From Metridium senile (Eukaryota; Cnidaria; Anthozoa; Actiniaria; Metridiidae), in assembly GCA_949775045.1 (NCBI GenBank), contig OX459106.1, positions 124,001 to 188,000 of the forward strand: DNA of 64,000 nt, given 5' to 3'. The notes beneath the pieces were generated by a model. It ran no database searches. It saw only the letters and a program-made list of their open reading frames with translations, and was not told the DNA's origin. Of the stretch, positions 1 to 9,362 are shown piece by piece. The position numbers and the translations under genes are program-made. Positions within the stretch are counted from its first letter, which is position 1; each line of letters begins with the position of its first letter.

Positions 1-384
1 AATCTTTATTTGCTCTTATATACTAATTACAATATATATTATACATCATATTATACATTTTTCTTTCTATATTCGTTTGTATGAGTGTTGCTATTATGTA
101 TGTTTTATAGAATATAGAAATTGAGCATGGAGGCTAAGTAAACTAGGAAGTTATCAAGTTAGCCTCCATTTAGGTTTTTGTTTAATACATAATATTCAGG
201 TATAAAGAGCGGTAAGATTATAAACAATTAAACAAAGAGAAAAAAAACGTTTAGAAAAGAAGAAAGAATAGAACAGGAAAACACTAATATATACAAAATA
301 ATAAATATAAGTAAGTAATATAAATATAGGTTATTTTTCTTCATAAAGATATATAGTATGTATCATTGTGAGTTTTGAGTACTC
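1..384. other. AT-rich sequence without a recognisable gene
   Basis: No open frame, splice-like exon or repeat structure is convincing here. The stretch is strongly AT-rich. Confidence 0.5.
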
Positions 385-677
385 AGAGCGATTTCACATA
401 ACGCATTTTAATATGCTAATGAGTTAAATAATATGCTAATGAGCTTCACACTGCAGGGGAATACACATTTAGCGTACATAAATATCTTGTTTTTTCGTTC
501 TATCTGATAAATGAGCAAAATCTATTTAAATATTGTTTGTAATACGTCAGCCAGTTCTGATACTTTGTTTCCTAATTTACGAGATTTGTGATAAATATGT
601 GTGCTCACCAGTGCGAAGCTCATTAGCATATTATTTTACTCATTAGCATACTAAAATGCATTATGTGAAATCGCTCT
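385..677. mobile_element. MITE-like inverted-repeat element
   Basis: The ends are long inverted repeats beginning AGAGCGATTTCACATAA on the left and its reverse complement on the right, each followed by two copies of an ATATGCTAATGAG motif. The interior has no coding potential. The size (about 290 bp) and structure fit a non-autonomous DNA transposon. No clear target-site duplication was found. Confidence 0.65.
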
Positions 678-700
678 AATAAGTATGCTTTCACTTTTTT

Positions 701-840
701 ATCAAATGAAAGTACATATCAAATGAAAGTAGTACATATCAAATGAAAGTACATATCAAATGAAAGTACATATCAAATGAAAGTACATATCAAATGAAAG
801 TACATATCAAATGAAAGAACATATCAAATGAAAGTACATA
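701..840. repeat. 17-bp minisatellite (ACATATCAAATGAAAGT)n, left half
   Basis: About eight tandem copies of a 17-bp unit are present. The same array resumes at 1777-2002, so a LINE fragment has landed inside one array. Confidence 0.9.
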
Positions 841-864
841 ATAATAATAATAATAATAATGATG

Positions 865-920
<56 letters not shown>

Positions 921-1776
921 CATTTATATAGCGCCTATCCAATCCTGTCCTAGGCGCTTTACAATTCAATGTACACTCAAAATTAATAAAATTACAGTTA
1001 TTAGGAAAGGTAAGTATTTTCAAAAAGATAAGTTTTAAGTTTACGTTTGAAAATGTTCAAAGTTTCACAAGAGCGGATATTGTCAGGCAAGCTGTTCCAA
1101 AGTTTAGGAGCACAAACGGAAAAGGATCTGGAACCATATGACTTCAGATTATAGTTTACAGAGTTGAGTGTTAGTGTAGATAACGACCGGAGAGTTCTTG
1201 GAGGACAGTAACGAGTTATAAGTTCTTAGGCCTAGTCTGGGACCTTAACTCGCCTTAACTCGCGCAAACTCGCCTTAACTCGCACAAACTCGCATTAACT
1301 CGCACAAGCTCGCAGTAAATTACTCAATGTCAAATGCACAGGGAATTGCCTTAATCTCATCTCACAAAGCTGAAATATACACATATAAGTCAAGTTCTTT
1401 TAGTGTCACTCCAAATTATGGGATTTTTCCTTAACTCGCCTTAACTCGCCTTAACTCGCAGCATTGAAATTTTGATTTTCCCTTAACTCGCCTTAACTCG
1501 CCCAAACTCGCTGCGAGTTAAGGCGAGTTTAGATCCCAGACTAGGCCTGTTCTTGAATGTAAGACGGAGACTGTTCGTGTAATGCTTTGAAAGTTATTAA
1601 AATAAGTTTGAATTTTATACGTTCAGAGATAGGCAGCCAGTGTAATTCGATAAGTGTTGGAGTTATATGGTCGTACTTTGAGGACATTGCAATCAAACGA
1701 GCAGCAGCATTCTGTACATGTTGAAGCTTTTGGACTACATATATAGGGACATTGTACAAAATAGAGTTACAGTGAG
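838..1776 (-). mobile_element. 5'-truncated non-LTR retrotransposon (LINE), minus strand
   Basis: Read on the minus strand, 1759-1549 and then 1227-1001 encode the C-terminal end of a CR1/L2-type reverse transcriptase, with motifs VQNAAARLI, LHWLPI and, further on, APKLWNSLPDNIRSCETL. The frame ends at a TAA at 1001-1003. A short 3' tail with GCGCTATATAAATGTTTG and an (ATT)n run ends at about 838, the usual tail form of these elements. The coding fragment is interrupted by the inverted-repeat element at 1228-1548. The 5' part of the LINE is missing, so this is a dead copy. Confidence 0.85.
1228..1548. mobile_element. AGGCCT-bounded TCGCC-repeat element, copy A
   Basis: The ends are a 15-bp perfect inverted repeat, AGGCCTAGTCTGGGA. 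The interior consists largely of short tandem CTTAACTCGC or CTTAACTCGCC units, in opposite orientation at the far end. GTTCTT flanks both ends and looks like a 6-bp target duplication. It interrupts the LINE coding fragment, so it inserted later. Copies B (25083-25250) and C (29880-30019) have the same design. Confidence 0.75.
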
Positions 1777-2002
1777 TTACATATCAAATGAAAGTACATA
1801 TCAAATGAAAGTACATATCAAATGAAAGTACATATCAAATGAAAGTACATATCAAATGAAAGAACATATCAAATGAAAGAACATATCAAATGAAAGAACA
1901 TATCAAATGAAAGTATATATCAAATGAAAGTACATATCAAATGAAAGTACATATCAAATGAAAGAACATATCAAATGAAAGTACATATCAAATGAAAGAA
2001 CA
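1777..2002. repeat. 17-bp minisatellite (ACATATCAAATGAAAGT)n, right half
   Basis: This continues the array seen at 701-840, with about thirteen units, some reading AGAACAT instead of AGTACAT. Confidence 0.9.
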
Positions 2003-2065
2003 TTTTTACGATGTTAAACATTGGTTTACCATTCAATCTATTATCACCAAATCAAAACATCGTTT

Positions 2066-2331
2066 AGTAGAGTGCACACCATATATCCGTGAAACAACTA
2101 CTAACTTTGTAGTGCATAATAGTATTTAGTTATCAACTAGTTTGTTATCAACTAACTATTATTTCAAAGCTCAGGCGTAAATCATACAAAGAAACACAAA
2201 GGCAGCTAACTATGTGACTATTGTTCTTTGCACTGTTCCACTCCAGTGCTATACACTAGTTTGTACATAATAGTGCAATTAGACAATACATATTATATTT
2301 TATTTCACGGATATATGGCGTGCACTCTACT
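2066..2331. mobile_element. MITE with AGTAGAGTGCAC ends, upstream of pentraxin gene 1
   Basis: The terminal inverted repeats are 29 bp with one mismatch (AGTAGAGTGCAC...ATATCCGTGAAA). The corresponding stretch before copies 2, 3 and 4 (CATCGTTTAGGATT) lacks it, so it inserted only upstream of copy 1. Its interior contains the TTTGTACATAATAGTGCAAT motif that also recurs in intron 1 of all four genes. Confidence 0.75.
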
Positions 2332-2339
2332 GTTCTAGA

Positions 2340-2588
2340 AAATAATAGAGTCTTTCCAAACAATTACCTTAAACCTAACCAAACAATAACGATACTGTAT
2401 TAGGGGGCCAACTAAACTACATTTAGCTTGGATTAATAACGGACGTCCCAAACGTCAGCCAAATTCTTTTTATTTATTGTAAAAGATTGATTGTAGTTGA
2501 AAATAATTTGAATCGTTTAAGGTTGTAAACATCACAAAAACTGTTCTATACCACAAACTAAAGAACGAAGGTGTTGAAGACTTCCTGC
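2340..2588 (+). promoter_or_regulatory. Conserved upstream region of pentraxin gene 1
   Basis: About 200 bp before the start codon are nearly identical in all four copies, including a TAGGGGGCCAACTAAACTAC block and a TTTTTATTTATTGTAAAAG block that could serve as a TATA-like element. Conservation may only reflect recent duplication. Promoter function is inferred. Confidence 0.35.
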
Positions 2589-5500
2589 ATGAAAATACTA
2601 TTTGCCTTTGTATTGGTTGTATATCAAGTGTTTGCAGATGAAAATACAGGTAGGAATAATCTATATTAAATAATATCAAAGAACTAGCGCAAAATAGAGC
2701 ACAAACAACATATCAATGAAATTCCAGTTTTGTTTTCACTATTCTGCTGCATTGATATATGCAAGTTTGTACAAAATAGTACAATTAGACAATACATATT
2801 TAGTTTTGTTCTCACTGTTCTGCTGTAGTGAAATCCACAAGTTTGTAAAATATAGTGCAATCAGACAATACATATTTAGTTTTGTTCGCACTGTTCTGGT
2901 AATTTAAAGGGATATCCACAAGTTTGTACAAAATAGTCCAATTAAACAATACAAGTATATTTAGTTGTATTCCCACTGTTCTGCTAAAGGGATAGAGTGA
3001 ATAGAAATTGCTTGCTAAAGTGTAAAAGTCAAATAGACTCAAAAGAAAACAATGGAATTAAGGTCTACTAAAGAGTGTTAGTCTAATATTTACTTCACGG
3101 GTTTAATGACCTAATTCTATCTACAAGTTTACACCAAAAAACGTCAGAAGGAGATCTGATACTGCAATCTGAGACCACAATGAATTCAGGAAAATTGCGT
3201 ACTGCAAAAACCACCCTGGCCCTGTTTTTTTTTTTTTTTGTGTGCTTAGCACCTTCAGATTGATATTTACCGTCGCCATATCCGAAGCCAGAAAGTGCAC
3301 GCAATGAGAAAAAGCTGTCGTACCCCAGAATTCATTTCGGTCTCAGATTGCAGATTCAGATCTCCTTCTGACAACGTTTTTTTTGACATGGGTGTATACA
3401 AATAATGCAATTAGACAATACATATGTTTAGTTTTGTTTTCACTTTTCTTCTGCTGTGATAGACACAAGTGTACAACCAAACGGATGTTATAAAAGGACG
3501 AACAAGCCGTTAACACCAGACGAATGTCGTACACTCCACTTAAATGAACCAATCATCGGCAAGGCTCTCCCTGGTCACGTGATAGCCAATAAGACGGTTG
3601 GTACCGAGATGTTGTGTAGGACCAAGTGTTTTATGAATCCTGATTGTATTTCGGTGAACTATAACACTACACCTGAAGCAACACCAAACTGTCAACTGTC
3701 TAGTAGCAGTAATGAAAGTCTACTTGTTGCTCAAAAAGAGATAGTCTATCGATCATCCAAGGTAATAGAATATGAACCTTTTATTGTGATGGTGGTGGTG
3801 GTGGTTGGTAATGGTAATGGTAATGGTGGTGGTGGTGGTGGTGGTGGTGGTTGGTAATGGTAATTGTAATGGTGATGGTGGTGGTGGTGGTGTTGATTGT
3901 GTTGATAGTGATTGATTGTAGTGGTAATGGTGGTGGTGGTGGTTGGTAATGGTAATGGTAATGGTGGTGGTTGGTGATGGTGGTGGTGGTGGTGATGTTG
4001 ATTGTGTTGATAGTGATTGATTGTAATGGTGATGGTGGTGGTAATGGTGGTGATGGTGGTGGTGATGGTGGTGGTGGTGGTGGTGGTAATGGTGGTGGTG
4101 GTGGTGGTGATGGTGGTGGTGGTGGTGGTGGTGGTGATGGTGATATTGATTGTTTTGATAGTGATTGATTGTAATGGTGATGGTGGTGGTGGTGGTGGTG
4201 GTGGTGGTGGTGGTGGTGGTGGTGGTGATGGTGGTGATGGTGGTGGTGTTAATTATGGTGATATGGTGGTAGTGATTATGGTGATGGTAAAGTCATGATG
4301 ATATCAATACCATTTTATCTCCAGAATGATTGCATTGGTAAAGAGTGTCCATTGGTAAACATGACTTGTCAGGCAGGTTTTGGTGTCGATGGGTATCGTT
4401 GTGCCTGCCCTAAGTGTTACACGGGCGACCACTGTGATAAACGTAAGCAAAACTATACTTCCAAACATTATTTTAACTTGATATGTGTTTAAGGTAGTTC
4501 GTTATATGTTGCATTATATAATCCAAAACCTTTGCTTATCGACAAACATATTATTGTTCTTTTTAGATACACAGGACACCGTCCTAGTCTTCCCTGACCG
4601 TTCCATCAAGCAAGTGATTGAAATCAACAAACCTTTTACCAAAAATCTACAAGCCCTTACTGTCAGTATGTGGCTGCAGATAACAGTTACAGATCAGGAA
4701 CCAACATTTTTTAGTTATGCAACTACAGCAAATCATAATGAAATTATGCTGGGTGCAGAAAAAGAAAAATTACGGATTCTATTTAAAAGAAAGCGCTAGT
4801 ATGTTCCAAACTTACCTTTTGTGTGTCTGTCTTTTTGTAATTGAGTGTATGTCATTTTGAGTGTCTTTCAGTTTGAGTGTCTGTCAGTTTAAGTGTCTGT
4901 CAGTTTGAGTGTCTGTCAGTTTAAGTGTCTGTCAGTTAGAATGTCTGTCATATTGAGAATCTGTCATTTTGAATGACTGCCCATTTCAGTGTCGGTCCAT
5001 TTCATTGTCTGTCCATTTAAGTGTCTGTCAGTTTGAGTGTCTGCCAGTTTATGAGTGTTTGTCAGTTTGAGTGTCTGTCAGTTTGAGTGTCTGTCCATTT
5101 AAGTGTCTGTCAGTTTGAGTGTCTGTCAGTTTATGAGTGTTTGTCAGTTTGAGTGTCTGTCAGTTTAAGTGTCTGTCAATTTGAGTGTCTGTCAGTTTAT
5201 GAGTGTTTGTCAGTTTGAGTGTCTGTCAGTTTCAGTGTCTGTCAGTTTCAGTGTCTGTCAGTTTCAGTGTTTGTCAGTTTGAGTGTCTGTCAGTTTATGT
5301 GTCTGTCAGTTTGAGTGTCTGTCAGTTTATGAGTGTTTGTCAGTTTGAGTGTCTGTCAGTTTAAGTGTCTGTCAATTTGAGTGTCTGTCAGTTTATGAAT
5401 GTTTGTCAGTTTAAGTGTCTGTCAATTTGAGTGTCTGTCAGTTTATGAATGTTTGTCAGTTTGAGTGTCTGTCAGTTTAAGTGTCTGTCAGTTTGAGTGT

Positions 5501-6491
5501 CTGTCAGTTTATGAGTGTCTGTCAGTTTGAGTGTCTGTCAGTTTGAGTGTCTGTCAGTTTATGAGTGTCTGTCAGTTTGAGTGTCTGTCAGTTTATGAGT
5601 GTCTGTCAGTTTGAGTGTCTGTCAGTTTAAGTGTCTGTCAGTTTAAGTGTCTGTCAGTTTAAGTGTCTGTCAGTTTAAGTGTCTGTCAGTTTAAGTGTAT
5701 GTCAGTTTAAGTGTCTGTCAGTTTAAGTGTCTGTCAGTTTAAGTGTCTGTCAGTTTAAGTGTCTGTCAGTTTAAGTGTCTGTCAGTTTAAGTGTCTGTCA
5801 GTTTGAGTGTCTGTCAGTTTAAGTGTCTGTCAGTTTAAGTGTCTGTCAGTTTATGAGTGTCTGTCAGTTTAAGTGTATGTCAGTTTGAGTGTCTGTCAGT
5901 TTAAGTGTATGTCAGTTTAAGTGTCTGTCAGTTTAAGTGTCTGTCAGTTTATGAGTGTCTGTCAGTTTGAGTGTATGTAAGTATGAGTGTCTGCATAACT
6001 TGTTTGTGTGTCTGTCTGTCTGTTTTTCTGTTTGGTATTTATGATGTTTGTCTGTGTCTTCCTTTGTTTCTGACTTTTGATTATCTCTGTCCACTAGTGT
6101 TCTCGTCAACATTTGTGATGGTGAATGGCACCATATCGCTGTGACCTGGGAAAGTTCCACTGGTGAACTAATTATCTACAAAGATGGGAAAATCATTGAG
6201 AAGCACAATGTCCGTGAAGGCGAACAGATCGATGAAGGAGCTTTGGTCCTCGGCCAAGACCAGGACAGTCAGTTTGGACGATATCAAAGCCACCAAAGTT
6301 TCCAAGGCAACATAACTGGTGTCAATGTATGGGACAAAGTTCTGCCTGGAAATGAAATTGAGGACTTGGCCATCAATTGCGAAGCCGGCCAGGAAGGCAA
6401 TCTGGTCAAATGGTCTAAATTTCTTTCTCATCGCAACGACTACATCGGTTATTACTGTGATATTACATGCAATCCATCGTGGTGTGATTAA
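2589..6491 (+). CDS. Secreted PAN-EGF-pentraxin protein, copy 1
   Basis: Five exons join in frame: 2589-2649, 3463-3761, 4325-4442, 4567-4798 and 6098-6491, giving 367 residues. Exon 1 is a signal peptide. Exon 2 is a PAN/apple-like domain with paired Cys (CYKRTN...CRTKCFMNPDC...NC). Exon 3 is an EGF-like domain with an extra Cys (CPKC). Exons 4-5 are a pentraxin domain with FFSYAT, WHHIAVTWESSTG, LVLGQDQDS, ITGVNVWDKVL and GNLVKW. The other copies start with an ATG six codons upstream; here that codon is GTG, so the second Met (2589) is used. The stop comes two codons earlier than in the other copies (TAA replaces the codon before the final Gln). Donor and acceptor sites are canonical. The likely role is extracellular carbohydrate or surface binding; this is inferred from domains. 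Confidence 0.85.
2761..2990. repeat. Intron 1 tandem repeat, unit about 78 bp, copy 1
   Basis: Three tandem units share AAGTTTGTACAAAATAGT, GACAATACATATTTAG and TTTTGTTCTCACTGTTCTGC. The real exon 2 acceptor lies at the end of a related unit (3403-3462). The matching array in gene 3 is at about 16645-16870; genes 2 and 4 have about one unit. Confidence 0.8.
3130..3396. mobile_element. TA-flanked MITE in intron 1 of gene 1
   Basis: The ends are TACACCAAAAAACGTCAGAAG and a matching inverted end finishing in GGTGTA, with long inverted arms around GGAGATCTGATACTGCAATC. Genes 2 and 4 have the empty site (AAGTTTATACAAAATATTG). TA is the likely target duplication. It belongs to the CACCTATTTCAAAAA family listed elsewhere. 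Confidence 0.8.
3785..4290. repeat. (GGT)n-rich intron 2 of gene 1
   Basis: GGT/GAT/AAT triplets fill the intron, with a recurring TTGATTGTGTTGATAGTGAT spacer that gives a higher-order repeat. The long Val- or Gly-rich open frames across it are artefacts of triplet composition. Confidence 0.9.
4812..6010. repeat. 16-bp (GTGTCTGTCAGTTTAA)n array, intron 4 of gene 1
   Basis: About seventy degenerate units fill almost the whole intron. The equivalent introns of genes 2 (11460-12024 and 13520-14040), 3 (19110-19590) and 4 (23730-24000) carry shorter versions. Confidence 0.9.
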
Positions 6492-6742
6492 CAGTAATTC
6501 CCGACATAGCCATGTACTGGTATATACACGTGCACCTATTTTAAAAATCATTGTCGCTGCTGAACGTACCACCACTACAAAACAGCAAAGATATGATTGA
6601 CAAACCACAAAAGACAAACGTCTTCACGAATATTAAGATCACGATGCATAAACAATAATGATAACTACTAAATATAAGTTACATCACTTTATTTCAATAT
6701 GTCATAATAGGGATTACAAATACATGACAAAAATGTTTAACA

Positions 6743-6795
6743 AATAAATCACAGAATTAGAAAAAAATGTTCAGAGTTGTGCTTGTTGTGTTAAT
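6743..6795 (+). terminator. Poly(A) signal of pentraxin gene 1
   Basis: AATAAA at 6743-6748 is followed after about 30 bases by a GT-rich stretch (GTTGTGCTTGTTGTGTTA), the usual downstream element. It lies about 250 bases after the stop. The pair is conserved in gene 3 (20335) and gene 4 (25486). Gene 2 has the accepted variant ATTAAA (14828). Confidence 0.55.
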
Positions 6796-6937
6796 CCCTG
6801 CCCTTTTCCGATTTCCATCACGAAACAGTTTATCAGATGCGAATCTACGGGAAGCTTCACTTTGACCATGTAATAAGGTCACTGTCTCTAATATACATCA
6901 CGAAGCAGTTAATCATATGCGAATCTACGGCAAGATG

Positions 6938-7310
6938 TGTCCATTATAAGACGACTTGTCCATCATAAGACGTCTTGTCCGGCATCATAAGACGATTTGT
7001 CCATCATAAGACGACTTGTCCATCATAAGACGATTTGTCCATCATAAGACGACTTGTCCATCATAAGACGACTTGTCCACCATAAGACGACTTGTCCGTC
7101 ATAAGACGACTTGTCCGTCATAAGACGACTTGTCCGTCATAAGACGACTTGTCCATCATAAGACGATTTGTCCACATAAGACGACTTGTCCGTCATAAGA
7201 CGACTCGTCCATCATAAGACGACTTGTCCATCATAAGACGACTTGTCCATTATAAGACGACTTGTCCATCATAAGACGACTTGTCCATCATAAGACGACT
7301 TGTTCGTCTT
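6938..7310. repeat. 19-bp (TCCATCATAAGACGACTTG)n array after gene 1
   Basis: About nineteen units lie downstream of the gene. Parallel arrays follow gene 2 (15027-15285) and gene 3 (20526-20860). None follows gene 4. Direct repeats without spacers exclude a CRISPR array. Confidence 0.9.
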
Positions 7311-7490
7311 ATAGTGCGATAACGTCTATTCTCATCATCAGTATACCAAATATTAAAGTTGGTTTTATTAATGCATCGTGCCATTTTGGTTTCGATCTCA
7401 ACTTGTTTTCGTCTTCGTTCGAGTCCAGTCTCTAACTTTCTATTTGTTTGTTCGTGATTTTGGTCGTTAGCAACGTAAGTTGCTATGGTG

Positions 7491-7512
7491 TGACGTCAAC
7501 TGGATATAAATA
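7491..7512 (+). promoter_or_regulatory. CRE plus TATA-box module in spacer 1
   Basis: A perfect CRE, TGACGTCA (7491-7498), is followed six bases later by TATAAATA (7505-7512). The arrangement is preserved in spacer 2 (15467-15488) and spacer 3 (21037-21058). No transcript can be assigned from sequence alone. It could be a distal promoter of the next pentraxin gene or of a noncoding RNA. Confidence 0.4.
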
Positions 7513-7679
7513 AAGGCCAAGACGTAAATGAATGCTGGTAATGTATTAAAATTACACCCCGTTAACGACCCCGTTAGGTTATAAGTTCGAATTCTTTAGA
7601 AAACAAGTCTGATTTCAATGCATTACCAGCACTAAACCAGCATTCATTTCGGTCTTGTCTTGATGCTTGTTGCTTTTAA

Positions 7680-8622
7680 GGTAGTACCGGATACTTGGAT
7701 TTCTTCAATGAATTTTTTTATAAATCTTGTCATTTATAGATCATTGTTAGGCAAGTCAAAAAACGTGAAAAAAAATTGGGGTCACCGTATTGGTTATAGA
7801 GTTATAAGATATAGTAAAAGTAGGTTTTTGCAATAATTTGCAGTGATTTGCTCAAGAGTACCTATTCAAAGCAGTCAAGAGAATGCGAACGTATTCTGCT
7901 AGGAAAAGCATAAAATTATATCAAACGATAGATCTAAGGGTTATCTAACATTTCCTTCATAAAACTCATTGAATCATTTCCAAATATGGGTATAAGTGAG
8001 CCATAGAAGCACAATTATACGCCAATTACGCACACTACATGTGTATAGAGTTGTACCATTTGTAAAATTTCAGAAAATCCAATCAATGAATATTTTATTT
8101 TTTATTCTAAATCGTAAGAGTAGTAAATGCAGTCTTGAATAAAAAGGGAAAAAATGGGGGTCCCCGTACTAATAGGCGAGTTATAAGCGACCGAATCCAT
8201 TTTTTTGTTTAAAAAAAAAAACACGGCAACGGTCCGCGCGGGACTGGGTTCTAGTACTTTAAACATCTGCTTGAAACTTGTCAAATTATCCTTGTCATCT
8301 CCAGAAACCCTAAAACCTATTTTGTATTAGTTTTACGACTAAAGACGTCAAAATCATATTTTATCTATTCATTTTTACAAAGTTGTAATTTGTTGTTTTG
8401 AGACAAAACAGCGACCTTGTCAGGTAGTGAAAATCTGAGCATGTTTCGAAAAATGTCCCATTTTACCTCCAAAGTTGCATGAAATGACATAATACTTTCT
8501 TAAGTTATAGATAAGGATTCAAATTAAAATATTATTTAGATAAATTTTCAAAAAAACGCAAATAAATGATGGAAAACGAGATGCGCGAAATGGATGCGCA
8601 GTAGCAAGTATCCGGTACTACC
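7680..8622. mobile_element. 943-bp TTAA-flanked DNA transposon remnant
   Basis: An 18-bp perfect terminal inverted repeat (GGTAGTACCGGATACTTG) bounds the element, and TTAA is duplicated at both ends (7676-7679 and 8623-8626). Spacers 2 and 3 retain the empty site (GCTTTTAAGTGAC). TTAA targets are typical of piggyBac and Kolobok elements, but the G-rich ends do not match the usual piggyBac CCC start. No transposase frame is visible, so the element is non-autonomous. Confidence 0.85.
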
Positions 8623-8626
8623 TTAA

Positions 8627-9362
8627 GTGACAATGTTTTTGAAACATGTGTATATGTTCGTGACCTTTGTCATTAGCGACATGCCGTTGCTATGGTATGA
8701 CATCAGCTGAACATAAAACAGTTAATTGAAGTTCCTGGAGATACTCAATGCCTAACTGCAAAGATATTGTGTTTTTTAAACAGGAAGTCATTATAAATGA
8801 ACTATTTTTGCAAAACTGGCCTAATAATTTCGCTATTTTCAAGATATAGACAGCTGGTATTTTTGAGAATATCTCGCTTCGATAAGTCTTACTACTTTGA
8901 CGTTTTCACCATCCAAAAGAATGAAACAAATTTCACCAATTATTATTATTATTATTTTTGTATTGATGACGCTTTTAGTTCCTTTGTTCTGATGCAGTTT
9001 TCATGCCATTCATTTTTAATAATCTATTTTGTATTCAGAAAAAGTATTTTGAGCAAGTTGAGGAAGTCGTTAACACAAAAGAAAAGGTATTTGGAGGATA
9101 TTTGTTAAACACTGTTTTACCATCCAATCTATTACCACCAAATCGAAACATCGTTTAGGATTGGTTTAGAAAAAGTACAATAGAGTCTTTCCAAACAATT
9201 GCCCTAAACCTAACCACACAATAGCGGTACTGTATTAGGGGGCCAACTAAACTACATTTAGCTTCGATTAATAACGGACGTCCCAAATGTCAGCCAAAAT
9301 CTTTTTATTTATTGTAAAAGACATTGCAAAAACTGTTTTATACCACAAACTAAAAAACGAAG
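8627..9362 (+). other. Duplicated intergenic spacer before gene 2
   Basis: This spacer is nearly identical to 15665-16456 and 21236-22024. It contains a frame of 103 codons conserved in all three copies, but the frame contains a TTATTATTATT run and no recognisable domain, so I do not call a gene. The last 180 bases match the proposed promoter region of copy 1. Confidence 0.5.

Noticed and set aside
6168..6617. 149-codon minus-strand frame opposite pentraxin exon 5 (also at 14254 and 19760)
   Set aside because: It is antisense to a well-supported exon with the pentraxin motifs and has no recognisable domain.
6938..7310. CRISPR-like regular repeats
   Set aside because: The 19-bp units are head-to-tail without spacers, and the context is eukaryotic.
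8797..9108. 103-codon frame conserved in three spacers (also 15850-16161 and 21415-21726)
   Set aside because: The whole spacer is duplicated with near identity, so conservation is not evidence for coding. The frame includes a TTATTATT run and no known domain.
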